The notes below the pieces were generated by a model. That model was given only the letters and a program-made list of their open reading frames with translations. It did no database searches and was not told where the DNA came from. The position numbers and the translations under genes are program-made. Positions 37,256-49,823 of a stretch of 64,000 nucleotides of DNA are shown one piece after another. Positions within the stretch are counted from its first letter, which is position 1. Each line of letters opens with the position of its first letter. The DNA comes from Sarcocystis neurona (lineage: Eukaryota; Apicomplexa; Conoidasida; Eucoccidiorida; Sarcocystidae), in the NCBI GenBank assembly GCA_000727475.1, contig KL647289.1:1940798-2004797 (forward strand). The letters are read 5' to 3'.

Positions 37256-38400
37256 AGTGCATGCAGCGTGACGAGGAGAGAAAGCGGTATTTCTTGCCAG
37301 GCGTCACCACATGGCAAAGAACAACACAGGGCCACTTTTTCTTCTTGCAATTCCTCTGCATGCGCGCCGTGGTGTGACTTGGTCGTGGAGGTTCAATAAT
37401 AACCGTAACGATCTCTCGGCTGCTCTTCTGCGGCAGGGGCGATGCACCAGGACAACCACGTGCGTCTTATTGACCCTGGGCATACATACGTATAATATAT
37501 ATGCATATTTTGTGTGTATAGGTGTATATGCGTGTATGTTTATCTGTGTGGCGATAGTGCAATGAACACGCGTTTCTGCGTCCACGCATAGGCGCGTATC
37601 TGTGCTACAGGCATACCACACAACGTACACACATACACATATATATGTATGTGTATGTGTGTGTGACCTACACATACATACATTTGTAGATATGTGTAGA
37701 GTGTACACTTGGATATGCGTATAGAGTACATCTTCCCGCGTATCCCAGTATTTGTACATTTGCCCGTTGCTTCTCGGTGGCGCCGTCACTAGTTTTATGG
37801 TACATGTGTGTGTATGTATGTGTGTGCACGCGTGTGTGTGTGTGTGTATCAATATCAACGTACGTGTGGTTTTATGATACATATGTGTATGTATGTGTAT
37901 GTATATGCATGTGTCTGTTTGCGTGTGTATCAATATCAACGTATATATGCGTGCGTGCTTGTACCGTATGTGTATTAGTCATCGTCTGCATAGGCGTATA
38001 CTGCCGGTCTTATATACGCATATGGATTGACGGGCCCCTACCAAAACTGCGTGGGTGAGGACACACACGTGCATCTGTGTATGCGTCTGCATGCGTGTCG
38101 GTGCCAAACAGGAACTGCTAGCACCATATACATATATATATAGAGAGAAAGAGAGAGATTCAAGTACATATAGATATATGCGTGTATGTGTACATATATA
38201 TAGATGCGTAAGACTTTGTGTATGCGTGTATATATATACATGCATATACGTATATATATATGTATATGTGTACATACGTATGTATTGCTGTGGGGCGTCC
38301 ACACACATATGTCTGCGCGTGCACATATCCATATATCATATATAGCCTTCATGCGTACGCGTGCGTGTATCTATGTACGTGTGTCCTTTTTATGGACAGA
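37256..38400. repeat. 3' flank of beta-adaptin with TG/TA microsatellites
   Basis: The first few hundred bases after the TAA should be 3' UTR, but no polyadenylation signal can be defined. 37490-38360 is TA/TG/CA microsatellite. Within it about 76 bp is duplicated in tandem (near 37793 and 37869), each copy ending in TATCAATATCAACGTA. Confidence 0.6.
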
Positions 38401-38811
38401 AGCACCATTTTGAGAAGGTAACGGATTGCGGCAGAGGCTGGTGTTCAATACTTCTTAGACATTTGTTGCTTGTGTGCAGTTCTGCTATAGTTTGACCGCT
38501 ACTGCTGGGACTGTATCTTTCGTACCTACGGTTGTACCGTGTGTATCTACCGTTCTTCGCAGCTGTGTTGTCGTCCCTTCCATGCAAACGCACATGTGTG
38601 CAGGTACGTATGCGATGTAACATACGTCTTCCCAATGAAGAGAAGTGGGTGCTTTTGCGCCTACAATTTCCGGGGAAACGCAGGCGGTTGCTGTGTGATG
38701 CTGCGGTGCATGCAGGTACCTCTGTTCAACTCCTTCGTCTGCGGACTGCTCGGCTTGACGCCGCAGACCAGACCTGGAGTTGCTGCGTAAACGCAGCTGC
38801 AGGAAGAGCTG

Positions 38812-39035
38812 TAGTAGTAGTAGGAGGAGGAGGAGTACACATAGCAGCACTCTCAGGAGTAGTAGTAGTAATAATAGTAGGTGTAACAGCAGTAGATGTG
38901 GTAGTTGTTGTACTAGTACTACCACTAGTAGTAGTAGGAGTAGTATTTAGCAGTAGCAGTAGGATGCGGAGTATAGTAGTAGTAGTGGTAGCAGTGTAGT
39001 AGTAGTAGTAGCAGTAGTAGTAGTAGTACTAGTAG
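38812..39035. repeat. AGT/ACT trinucleotide block
   Basis: The plus strand is an imperfect AGT (TAG) trinucleotide repeat of about 220 bases. It is the only such block here; all other trinucleotide runs are CTG/CAG. Minus-strand frames through it encode leucine runs and are not credible proteins. Confidence 0.85.
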
Positions 39036-39200
39036 GGCAAAAAGAAGGGGAGGCTGCAGGAGCGAACGCAGGAGGGTAGACGAGGAGGACGCACGGGGTG
39101 CAGCGACATACGTAGAGATGACGTGCTGTATGTCCGTACACGCTTGTACACGTGGATTTGTATGGCTGTAGATGTATGGTGTCCGTATACCCGCGTATGC

Positions 39201-39390
39201 GAGAGAAGAGAAGGTAATTCTCCAGGAGGACGTGCTGGGAGAAAAGAGAAATACATCTAAATGTGTATGTGAGTTCGCATATCTAAATCTACGGAGAGAG
39301 AGACACATACACGTACAGCGACAGCAAGACACACGTGTCATCGTGTGCACAAACATGTGTGTATATATGATGTGTACATACATGGATCCG
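39201..39390 (+). repeat. 190-bp direct repeat, copy 1
   Basis: This block from GAGAGAAGAGAAGG to ACATACATGGATCCG is identical to 40084-40273 except at two positions (a T/C near the start and an A/G inside GTCRTCGTG). There are no gaps; the copies are 883 bases apart. Confidence 0.95.
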
Positions 39391-40083
39391 CGTTAAATGA
39401 GTGCCCACTGAGAAATGAACCAACACATGTGAATACTATCTTTTTGTATAATTATACGGTGCAGAGAGCAGACCGGGGGGTAGCAGCGTGAATAGCAGCA
39501 GCAAAAGCAGCAAGAGCGTAAAGCGTCGTAGCAGCAGTACTGCAGAGGTAAAGTTTCGATCGGGCAACGTGAAAAGGAAGGGGGCGCATACTTGTGAGTA
39601 TACCGCACTCTTTTTCTGCGTCTGGGGTGTATCTGCACACACTCTTATTGTACAAAGACGTGCGCGGCACGTTAGTCGGTGGAGAGAGGGGGCATGAAGG
39701 AAGCGAAAGCGAGCTGCAGCCAGCCTGAAGAGAAGTTTCTGTCTTGCTTAAAAGTTGGTTAAAAAGAAGCACCAAAGACGCGTTCTTTTGGAAAAGGACG
39801 CGTGCTGCATGCGAGCAGCAATAGGGGCAAAAGAGCTGCGCCGTCGTAGTGCACACACGTACAAGCATACACATGTACATATAAATGTATATATAGAGAT
39901 GGGTATGTATGTATGCATACATGTATATGTATGTATATCTAAATATGTGTATATATACGTATATGTATGTGTGTAAAAAGCTTGCTGCTGTGGAAGTTGT
40001 GACCTCGTGTTGAAGAGTGGACATGGTGGGAAAACTTCTCTTCTTGTACGGCAGAGAGGCAGGCTGTGAGACTGTGAGGAGGA

Positions 40084-40273
40084 GAGAGAAGAGAAGGCAA
40101 TTCTCCAGGAGGACGTGCTGGGAGAAAAGAGAAATACATCTAAATGTGTATGTGAGTTCGCATATCTAAATCTACGGAGAGAGAGACACATACACGTACA
40201 GCGACAGCAAGACACACGTGTCGTCGTGTGCACAAACATGTGTGTATATATGATGTGTACATACATGGATCCG
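40084..40273 (+). repeat. 190-bp direct repeat, copy 2
   Basis: Second copy of the block at 39201-39390, 188 of 190 bases identical by eye. No terminal inverted repeat, target-site duplication or transposase accompanies either copy. Confidence 0.95.
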
Positions 40274-43200
40274 ACACAACGCTGACAAAGAGAGACGTGC
40301 ATGGACGGGTGTATGCAGGTATATCCGTGGTCGTACGTGTATCTGCATACATGTATGTAGAGAGAGAAAGAGGTACGGCGTACGTACAGGAAGAGAGGAA
40401 AATTCGTGAGGAGGGGCAGCCGCTTCACGGACGACAGATAGAGGAAACGCGAAAGAGTATGGAGCGCCTGGGAAAGAGGACTGCTACCGCATTTGCACGT
40501 GCAGCAGGCAGCCGTGCAGTCCACGCGCATGCAGTGACGAATCACTCCGACATTTAGCTTCTTCGTATGACACACCTGCCGCAGGGCGTCACTGCCGTTT
40601 CTAAATGAAAATGTCTTTCTCCGCATTGCAGACGTACACGTGTGTGCGTGAGAATGTATACGTATGCTACGGATACGTGTTACACGCCCACAACTAGAGG
40701 GAAGTGTATACACGTAGAAATTTCGATCTGCCTCGTATCCACCACAGAAGTTTGGTGTGCGCCTGACGGCCAAAACGGCTCTCTGCTGCTGTGGAGCGGG
40801 GTCGCGTAAGAGCGGCAGCTCCAGCTGCAGATTCTGCGCCGGAGTGACAACTACTAGCATCCGAGCAACATGCATTTAAACGACTTGCAGCTGCAGCAAT
40901 AGCAGCAGCTGCTGCTCTCCATTTAATACGTGTCTGTCAGCAACGCCTTTATTTAAAGGCAGCGTGTCGCCGCCGCTCCAGCTGCTGCTGTGTTCAGCAG
41001 AGATGGTGTAATTCCTGCCGCTGGTTCGTGGGAGTCAGTACCAGCAGCTGCTGTTTAGCTCAGACTGCACCAGCGGCAGCTGCTGGAATGGCAGAGCCCA
41101 ACAGCGGCAGCGGCTCTGAAAGCAGAACTCAGCGGTAACAATTTGAGGGCCTGTAGTAGCTGCAAGAGCAGCAGGGTCTCTTTCACCAGGGGCAATACGT
41201 AGCGCCTCTTTTCAAAAGTTGCGCGGGACTTGAGGGAGCGTGTTCTACACAAACGCGAGTGAGAAGACTGCCGTCGTCGGCGGCGACGGACAGGAGGTTC
41301 TCTGTTGCGAGACACAAGCAGCAACAACAGCAGGCGCGGCTGTGGAAAGGATAGAAAAGCATTCGTAAATGAGACGCGATGTAGTAGGCGTCCCTTGAAA
41401 CAAAAGGGAAAAGTTTGTCAGACACAAGAGGGTATACAACGGCGACAAATTTATATGTATACATGCCTACGCATACGTATGTGTGTCCGTATAGCCGAAA
41501 CTAGGGCTCTTCAAGACTGCGGAGCGGCAATAATCGCATAAGCAAAACAGTATATGAAGCCAGACGTACGAGACACTGTCCACGCAGCCCGTCGTAAATA
41601 TACTCTGATGGCGTATGCGGTAGAACACGGATTCGGTGGTGGCCACACGAAACTGCCGAAGGGGTCGAAGACATTGGACAGTCACTTACTGGTTGCTGGG
41701 TATGCGTGTAGATATAATGAACGTGGAACATACATACTATATGTATAGTCATATTCGCAATATATATGTGTGTGTATATTCCTACGTTTTTGCCTGCACT
41801 GATTCATGTACGCATATTGCTTGTACGCGACGCCGAGCTGCACACATCTCACGTAGAGAAGCGACACACGATACATAGATATGAAGAGGACAGCGTACAC
41901 GCGGTAGTTCTAGAACGCAAGGGGAGCAAGCGCTTCAAATGAATCAGGACACCTCAGAGGTACTACTAAAGTGCGCCTGCCATCTGCAACGAGGCGATCC
42001 GCTACTCTGAAACGCTCACGGCGAAGTTGACCTGGGAGCCGTGAGAGTCGAATTTTTTACGGAAGGGAAATCAACACTATCGTGCAACCGCACGTACGTA
42101 GACGCGTCGACGCGTGCACGTGGTTTTTTGTATGTGTTTGCATACACATTCATGTGGGCGTCTTGAAAGGTGTCCCCTGCATCCATCTCCGAAGCTGCAA
42201 TATGCCCTGTGTATGCGGAATGGATGGACGACTAGACATATATATATATATGTATCCACGTATAGGAAAAAAGGCAGCAATATGTCTCTACATGTGCGTA
42301 TGCATACGTGTGCAAATGTACATAGGCATGTAAATATGCATTAGTGGCCTCGTGCTGAAGAGGAATTATATTTACGTAGGTGTTTGTACACGGTCGAGTG
42401 TAACTTTCGTAGCGTTGTTTCGTGGAAGTGAAAGGTATCTACGACTACTTGAGGGTAGTAGTGCAGCTATACGGCAGGTAAAAACATGTGCACGGTCTAG
42501 TCCTGCGTTAAAAGATTATGTGCCCTTCGTCTCCGCACAACATCCACACAGAGTCAGGAATGTGTTACACTGCAATGCCTCTTTCTTTATAGACCTTTCA
42601 TGCCACAGAATTTCTCCCTCGGACCGAAGTGCGCGGAGTACGCATACATCTAGCCGCGGTAATGGCAGTCTCTCCATAGGATACTTCGTGCGAGGCCTGT
42701 TGGCATTGTACGTGTCACTAGCACTATTACCAGCAGTACCAGTTGTCGGACGCCTCTTTCCGAGTAAGTATAAATACCACTTGAAGTAACGAATAGACCA
42801 CAGGGTGTATTCCGGGTTCAGCAGAACTACTGCAGTGAGTGAATGTAGTACATCTGTATTCATCAGTAGAGACGGGAGAAAATCGGGACATTGGAAGATG
42901 GACATCTTCCACATTGTCACTATACGAGTAAGTTTCGACGACAATGATAGTAACAATGCAAGTAAAACAAAGAGTGCTGCAGTACCCGGCAGATCTTTTC
43001 TACGGTTCTGTCGAACCAGCAACGCCCAACTGTTTCTTGGTGTGTTCCACACGTTTCACTGTACAGGCGCAGCACAGATACACATATATGTACGCACATG
43101 TCTGCACTATTAAATATTCGATTAATGCACTCCATACACATACAAGTGTATCCAGTTGACACAGCAAGCGTATGTCGCCAGCGCACTACAATAAATACTC

Positions 43201-43688
43201 CCACAAAAAAGAGTGTAGAAAGGGTGTGCAGTTTCTGGCTAAGCGTAGATATGCGTGGAATCCACCACCACGTACGTACGTAGCCGTCACCGGTATACGT
43301 TCATGCGTAAATACGTAGAGGGATCTTTTCATCTGTACAGAGGCACACGTAACGGTATGCGTAACGATGTACACACGTGAGCAGTGGGACATCCACGACT
43401 CCTTTTCCGCCGTCCTCCAGTAACGGCTTAGACGCGGGTGCAGGCGCTGCTTCTTGTGCGGCTGCTGCGGTTGCTGCGGATGACTCGAGCTCAAAAGAAC
43501 TGCTTCCTCCTGCACTGCTGTGTGCGCTGTTAAAAAGTTGCGCTGTAGCGGCCAGACCAAGCATCACTCTTCACATCGGCCTCGGCCTCCAAGTCGTGTG
43601 AGAGAATATTGAGACACGACCTACTCCTCGTGTTGCAATTGTTGAGACGGGCCGTCCCCTCGAACACATAGACGGCGTACTCGCCTAT

Positions 43689-43930
43689 TTGGTCGTGAAA
43701 CACTGCCGTTCACTATCGCGGACGCGTAGGTATGCCACCGACCAAACAAATACGTGGGGTATTCCATATTTGTTTGTGGAAATATTGGCGTACACTCGCG
43801 AGGATGCATAGATCTGCCACCACACAAAAAACATGTGAATGGAATATGTCACTAGTTGGTTGTGAAAAAAATAGCGTACACTATCTCGAATGCATAGATC
43901 TGCCAGCACGCAAATATGTTGATGGTGGAT
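43689..43930 (-). repeat. Three degenerate 82-86 bp tandem units
   Basis: Units begin near 43689 (TTGGTCGTGAAA), 43770 (TTGTTTGTGGAAA) and 43856 (TTGGTTGTGAAAA). Each contains GCGTACACT or similar, then GATGCATAGATCTGCCA. The minus strand is open through all three and would give repeats of about 28 residues resembling FVWWQIYASSRVYANIS. Divergence between units is high while the frame is kept. Confidence 0.7.
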
Positions 43931-44750
43931 CTCCACAGCGCCGCGGTGCTCGATTTGCTGTCGTGCTTTTGTTGAGGTGCTGCTGTGTGAAGGAGAGTGG
44001 ATCTGGGGTGTGCACCTGGAAGTGCTGTTGGTGAACTTATAGCTTCTGGCTGAGTCCTACTATGCAGTAGTTCAGTCCGAGCAATGTTACGAGAGAGATA
44101 AGTGCGAGAGGAGGCAAGGGTACATGCGTCCGTACCCACCCCACACGTGCGGGGGGGACTGTGGTACAGTGGCAGTCCATGCAAGAGAAACAGCAGAAAG
44201 AGTTTCTCTTCTTCAGAGAAAGGACGACTGATGTGTGCATCCTGGGCATACGCGTCGCCGCCGCCAAAGGGCTACACATTCCGTGACCTCATTCTGTGAT
44301 ACGCCTTGCCGCGATCGTTGCGACTGGGCACATGCGCCTCGTTATGTACTGCGGTTCATGCGGGTTCTCCTGAAGGGATCCAGGAACGCGTGCGTCCGCG
44401 ACAAAGTGGATCGCGTGCGTCCGCTACAAAGTGCACCACGTAGCTGTCCTACGTTATTCTTCAGTCGGCGAAGAGAAGTTTTTGATGCAGTGCGCTAATG
44501 TGAATCGTACGTTTCCTCCTATATAGAAACTCAAGCATCGAACATGTGCAAGCATGCACACAGTAATTTGATCTACGCGTGTGTATATTTATATCTTCAC
44601 AGGTGCGTGTGGATCGCTATACATGTATAAAAGTAAATATATGTGTGTACACCTATGCTTAGATATATGTGTGTACATACATGTATACATACGTCACTCT
44701 ACAAATCGACCTACGTGCACAAATGGCTGTGTCCATGTTGTTGATAGATG

Positions 44751-45030
44751 CTACCACACGTTGTGCTTCTTTCCCGGTTCTCTGTTAGCAGCGTTTACAA
44801 GATTTGGATCTTTGTAAACGCAACGGATAACAGCGTCAGAGTCATCTGCAATCCGGTATTCGTACGTGACTGGCGACCCATCTGTTTCCGCGGGCGCATT
44901 ACGAATGCAAGCATGCAGATCAGAGTTGAACCAGCAAGTTTCCGCGTGTACGTATCCTTGCTGAAGTGTTTTCCGCACTCTTCCTCAGTCAGGAAGTGCA
45001 TCTTCAAGTCTTCTGAGCACTGCAGATGAA
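44751..45030 (-). other. Protein-like minus-strand open frames, unassigned
   Basis: On the minus strand, sequence after CATCTGCAG reads CSEDLKMHFLTEEECGKHF in one frame. From about 44978 the adjacent frame reads AETCWFNSDLHACIRNAP and then RIADDSDAVIRCVYKDPN, with a possible GTAAAC donor near 44815. The balanced composition and cysteine spacing look like a real secreted protein, but the two frames overlap, so either only one is an exon or the gene is frame-shifted and decayed. I do not assign a family. Confidence 0.25.
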
Positions 45031-48000
45031 GTTGCAGCCCCTGTAAGTGCCGTGGTACATTATACACGCTGATAGAGTTACATATGATATATTGGTGCCG
45101 CTGGAATGTCTGTGCAAAGCATACAGCGACCCGGCGTGCAAGCTGGCAGCTGGCCCTCCTGCGTTGGCTTCTGGTCTGTGCATTCAGATGTCGGCTTGCA
45201 AGATGTACTACCGTATGCCTCTGTATAACTGTCAACCAATCTATGTGTATGTGTCTTACGTGTGCGTGAATGACGGCGTGGAAAGCATACATCGTAGCTG
45301 CTTTTAAAAAGCGAGCGTGCCTGTACAGTGCTCTCAGAACAGTACAAGTAAACACGCGCATGTAGGTGCACATAGGCATACTGAGAATAAAGCAGATAAG
45401 CAGAGAGAGAGGCAATACGCGAGCACGTTACCTCTTACGGAAGTGTTCGTTCAACCCTCACCGTGCGTACGGTTCGCCTTATCTTTACGCTGGGAGTGCC
45501 TATCCGTATAGGCTTGCTCACCTACGTATGTATAGACGACTGTCTATTTCTGTGTGCGTAAGCGCACAACTCCCTCTGGTGCGTACGTTTGCAGTGCTCT
45601 CTGCAACGTAGTCTCCCTACCTGTGAAAGTCTCAGTCTCCATACGTACAGATGTTTGCACGTACGCATGTTTGACTTAATAGCGCGCTCACACGTTGTTC
45701 CTCGCAAAATCAAGCACGCTTAACACAACGCTATTCGCTAACTCACTCGTGCCTTTTTGTCGGATTCATGTATGCCGGCGCATTTGTATGAATGTTTCCC
45801 AGACTCCTTCGTCTTTCCGTTGTTCCGTTCCGCAGCGCACACAGGTGTGCGCAAACGTTCAACCGCCCACTCAGCCCCTCCTTTTGTCAGACTTCGTTTC
45901 TGAAGCGTCCTTGTGGCACTGAGAGCGTTTCTGTTTTACTCAGATGCCGACCAATCGTTTTCCTGGATATGACCTGAAATCGACACATCACTTTTTCCTC
46001 GAGCTATGAGTACTCAGTACGTTCTTTTGACATCGAATAAACCAGTCAATTTCCTTTCCGTTGCTCTGTCGGGTTGTCATCCACCGTGATTCCATTATAG
46101 GCATTTCCGCCACTTAATTCTTCATCCTCCACCGCCAGCCAGTTTTCTCCTCGTACCGGTTCTTCTCATCTCCTTCCTTATTCTCGTACTGGACTGCTCG
46201 GTAACAAGTCTTATCCGCATGGGTACAAATACCCAGAATTCAAACGCTCGTCCCAAGTCCGGCGCATCCAGCTTTAGGTCCCGTCTGGGTACAGATGCCC
46301 AGCGTCTCACCACGTAGGATGTTGACTAAGTATTCTGCTTCTGATGTAGCTGCCTGGAATACATTTTCTGTGCCATGCAGTTAACGGACACATTTCCGTC
46401 TATTTCAAGAAGACCGACTCATCCTCAACACCTACATTCTCGGTAACCCATTGTTAGTAATAAGTGCACATATCCACCTCTTAGTTGTTCTCAATTAGAA
46501 GCGCTTTGTTCTTGCCTCCGCTGTTGAGAAAGGCGTTTTCAAGGACAGGCACTGGTTTGCAGCGGTCGCAGAAACCGCCAAATATAGCGGCAGGAGTAAC
46601 ACCAGGAAAGCAACCTTTTGCCGCTTAGGAAAATAACACTTTTATACTTTCCTACATTCGAAGTACAAAATGCTTCCGTAATTGACAGCTGTTACCGGCT
46701 ATCAGGACGTAAAGCCCTGTAGTTGGCTATTCTCGCTTGTGCACGTCCGTGTTTCACGCCAGACGAAGGAAAAGATTACACTCACAGGTTGCGCTGTGCC
46801 AGCCAAGATACCTTCACCGTATTCGGTCCACATTGTACAGACACGGAGCTCCTCAAGGTACCGCGCAGTTGCCTGGATACATATACATGAGGGCCGTGTA
46901 CGTACACGTTCTTCTCAGGAGGAGTTCATATTAATGTGTTTACTGTACTTGTATGTGTACGCGGGCACAGCAGTTCATGCAGATTTATACGTGCATCGCT
47001 TCTGCAGCGCATTTGTATATTTTTCAAAAGGAGTATAGTAGCGAGGAGGGAGTCGCCTCAAGCGTATTGAGGAATGCACTGCAAGGAAGGTATGATATTC
47101 TAAGCAGCAGCAGTAACGCATACTTCCAACTAAGCGCATCGGTGTCCTCCTACGCTCTTTTGACGCTCTCTCATGAGGGTACGCTTATGAGTCGAAGAAG
47201 AACAACAAACAGGAGTACACAATCTCTGGTGAGTTTTACAAGTTTTAATTCTGCTCCTGGTGGCGCTTCAGTTCGATTCCCACAACAATACAGGCTGCCA
47301 AACACCGTGGCATATATATATATATATAATGTACACTTATATGCGTGTGGAACGCACGTAGTCGGGACAACAGACGTCCATTGCGTTTACCTGTGCTACC
47401 TCTTCAAACATATATACATACGTGTACGTATTTGTACAGTCTGTTTCTATGTGACCTCCTTATATACGAGTACATCGTAGAGATTCGCAAATGTATACCT
47501 TTGTATTTGTGTTGTTGCAGGGCACTATTCTGTGATAATTCGCATCCATCTCGACTCTCGCTGATGCTCCTCCTATCCTTGGCATGTGCCTTTCGTGACG
47601 TAAATCGCATCGCCTGCACATTCAACAACTCGTCCCTACTCGTTGGGACGTACAGACCACGCACATCGGTCTGTGCTCTCCACGACTGTGTTTTTTGTTG
47701 TCTAAAACACCGCTTCTGCAGGTCGTAGCTCGTCCTTGTTTACTTCCTCAAGTCAGCGGTAACAACGTACTTCTCTGCATCCTCAGAAAGTGCCCAATGT
47801 GGCGATCTTCAACTTCGCATGTATGGGTGTTTATGTACAAGCGTACAGCTGAGCTGATGTATACAGTGCGCGCACCGTCAAAAAGTGCACAGGGCACTGT
47901 GATCGCAGCGACCGGCACCTTCGCAGAGATCCACTTTAGATGCACGCTTCTTTGGGTAGTGACACCCGTGCACACGCGCACTCAACACGCTCGACAACAG

Positions 48001-49774
48001 GCTAACTACTGAAGGATCCCCTTACAGCAAGTACACACGTTTGTGTTATAGGCACATTCGCAACGCATGTGGACCTGATGGACTGTGGCGTAATTCTCTC
48101 TTTTCCTTCATTTCTCTCTCTCTCTACATATATGTATATGTATTTTCACATCCGCACGGGCTCAACAAGCGGCTTTTTTCTCGGTGCAGCAAATACCATA
48201 TGTATGTGAGAAGCTACACCTACACGTGCATGCACGCGAACACACAATGTTGTTTAAGAGGAGTAGAATGCTGCGTTTACTTCAGCACGCTGCACAGACC
48301 GTACTTACGAGCGCATCCACCGTTCATCTCCACATCGCACTGCAAACGGGAAGCAGCAACGTGCAGTAGCGCTTCGGTTGTAGAAAAATGGCTTCCCTCC
48401 GGCGTTAACATGCGTAACTCACACACACAAGTACGTAAAGTAGTGATGCCAGCGTATGCGTACGTATGTACGTACATATATATAGTATAGGTGTACGTGT
48501 ATTTCTTCAAACGTAGAGTGTGACGGGATGAGCGTGCGAACCCACACCCATAAGGCTCATAAACTGTTGAAGAAGACTGCCTCTGTGGATGTCTAAATTT
48601 TTCTAAAGGACGTGGGCCACCTTATTTTAGCTTTAACGGAATAAATCGGTAGTGTACACGCGTGTGCGTACACGCAAACGCACATCCACGAAACCCGTGA
48701 CCATGATACGTGCGTATTTGTACGTATACGTTCTCCGGCACGATTGTGCACGGGCGTCTCTTAAACTACATACGCACGCTCTCCCTTTGCACAATATATT
48801 TGAATACCAGTACGTCGTACAACAAACGAAACATACACATACGTAACATTAGCACACGGATCGAGTGCCGGACGGCGCGCGGTCTGGTTCCCCGTCTCTT
48901 TGTAGTCCGAGAGCCATGTTCCTCCATTCTCTGTTCTTTTCAACTCTTCTTCTGCACCTTTCCGTTGATCACCTTAATCCTTTGCCACGTTGTCAGACCG
49001 GAGTTCCGTATGAGTTTGTCTTCGGACGTACAGGGACTTCAGGTTCTCGAAAGTAGCGGCACGCAGCTAGCCGCAGCACAGTGGAGAGTTCTTGGGCGCT
49101 TCAAAAGTGAAAATGTGGAGTTTTCCCCACTTCCAGGCACAGTTAGGCTATATCGTAGTAACCGTATGCATTTCCACACAGGATGGATTTGTGAAGAAAA
49201 ATGTCCCAAAGGACGGACGCAGTTCTGCGGAACTATGCAATACGTTGGCACTGTGTATTACCCGATCGGCTGTTGTGGTCGGCAGCCTGTGCATACGGCC
49301 ATTCTCTCTTATTTATTGAGCACTGGCGCGAGCTGGGAAGCTCGATTATGATCCGCGCTACGTCGAACATTCGTATTTCACTTGACGTTGATTTTTTCCT
49401 TCTGGCGTAGTAGGAGTAACATGGATTTTCGTGGTGCGTCGTCAGATACTATGACTGTCGTTCTTTTTCCGCTGGGCGGGCAAATTAATTATCTACGCCA
49501 GTCGCTTTCACCCTAACCTATGTTCTGTGAAACCTGCTCATGTCTCCACAATTTTTCTTCTTCTCCTGTGTTTTTTGCCCCGACCGTCGCATTACACCGA
49601 GAGTGGACATCCGTGTGTGTGTGTGCGACTGCCGCGGCGCCGTCACGACCGTTGTTTTCTGGTTGCTGTGCAACTTTCGCCAGCGCTTCATTGTATTGTT
49701 CTGTCCTCGACTTTCCGGACGCTTTCCTGAAATTCCGCTTTGTGTACAATTTGTCCCTTTTATTCTTCGCCACT

Positions 49775-49823
49775 ATGGCAGAGTCTCAGGGGAAGAGCGA
49801 CAGCGGCGGCGACAGCGAGAACA
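49775..49823 (+). CDS. Candidate first coding exon of the phosphofructokinase gene
   Basis: A pyrimidine-rich stretch (49510-49770) precedes an ATG at 49775 that reads MAESQGKSDSGGDSEN before a possible GTAGGC donor at 49824. Position, leader and composition suit the start of the phosphofructokinase gene downstream. However, the exon ends in phase 1, and the best acceptors ahead of the next open block (50922, 50999) have other phases, so a small intermediate exon or a different start is needed. Confidence 0.3.

Larger units (their letters stand above)
40980..49600. other. Repeat-poor intergenic block
   Basis: From about 41.0 to 49.6 kb the CTG/CAG runs and long TA microsatellites that fill the rest of the window nearly disappear. 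Base use is more even and TACG/ACGT-rich. I recognised no gene. Protein-like open frames that might be exons are: plus 41554-41748, plus 42352-42789 (C-terminal hydrophobic), minus 42516-43052, minus 43375-43567, minus 44751-45030, minus 47748-47981 and plus 48710-49351 (213 codons, the longest). None could be tied to a family or joined with confidence. Confidence 0.5.

Noticed and set aside
37203..37377. Alternative last adaptin exon in another frame ([13 protein letters not shown])
   Set aside because: Entry from exon 19 (phase 0) at the AAG acceptor 37216 gives the 12-codon ending; the other frame would need a different acceptor phase and adds an atypically long tail.
47260..47290. tRNA-like T-loop word GTTCGATTCC
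   Set aside because: The flanking sequence cannot form the acceptor, D and anticodon stems of a tRNA.
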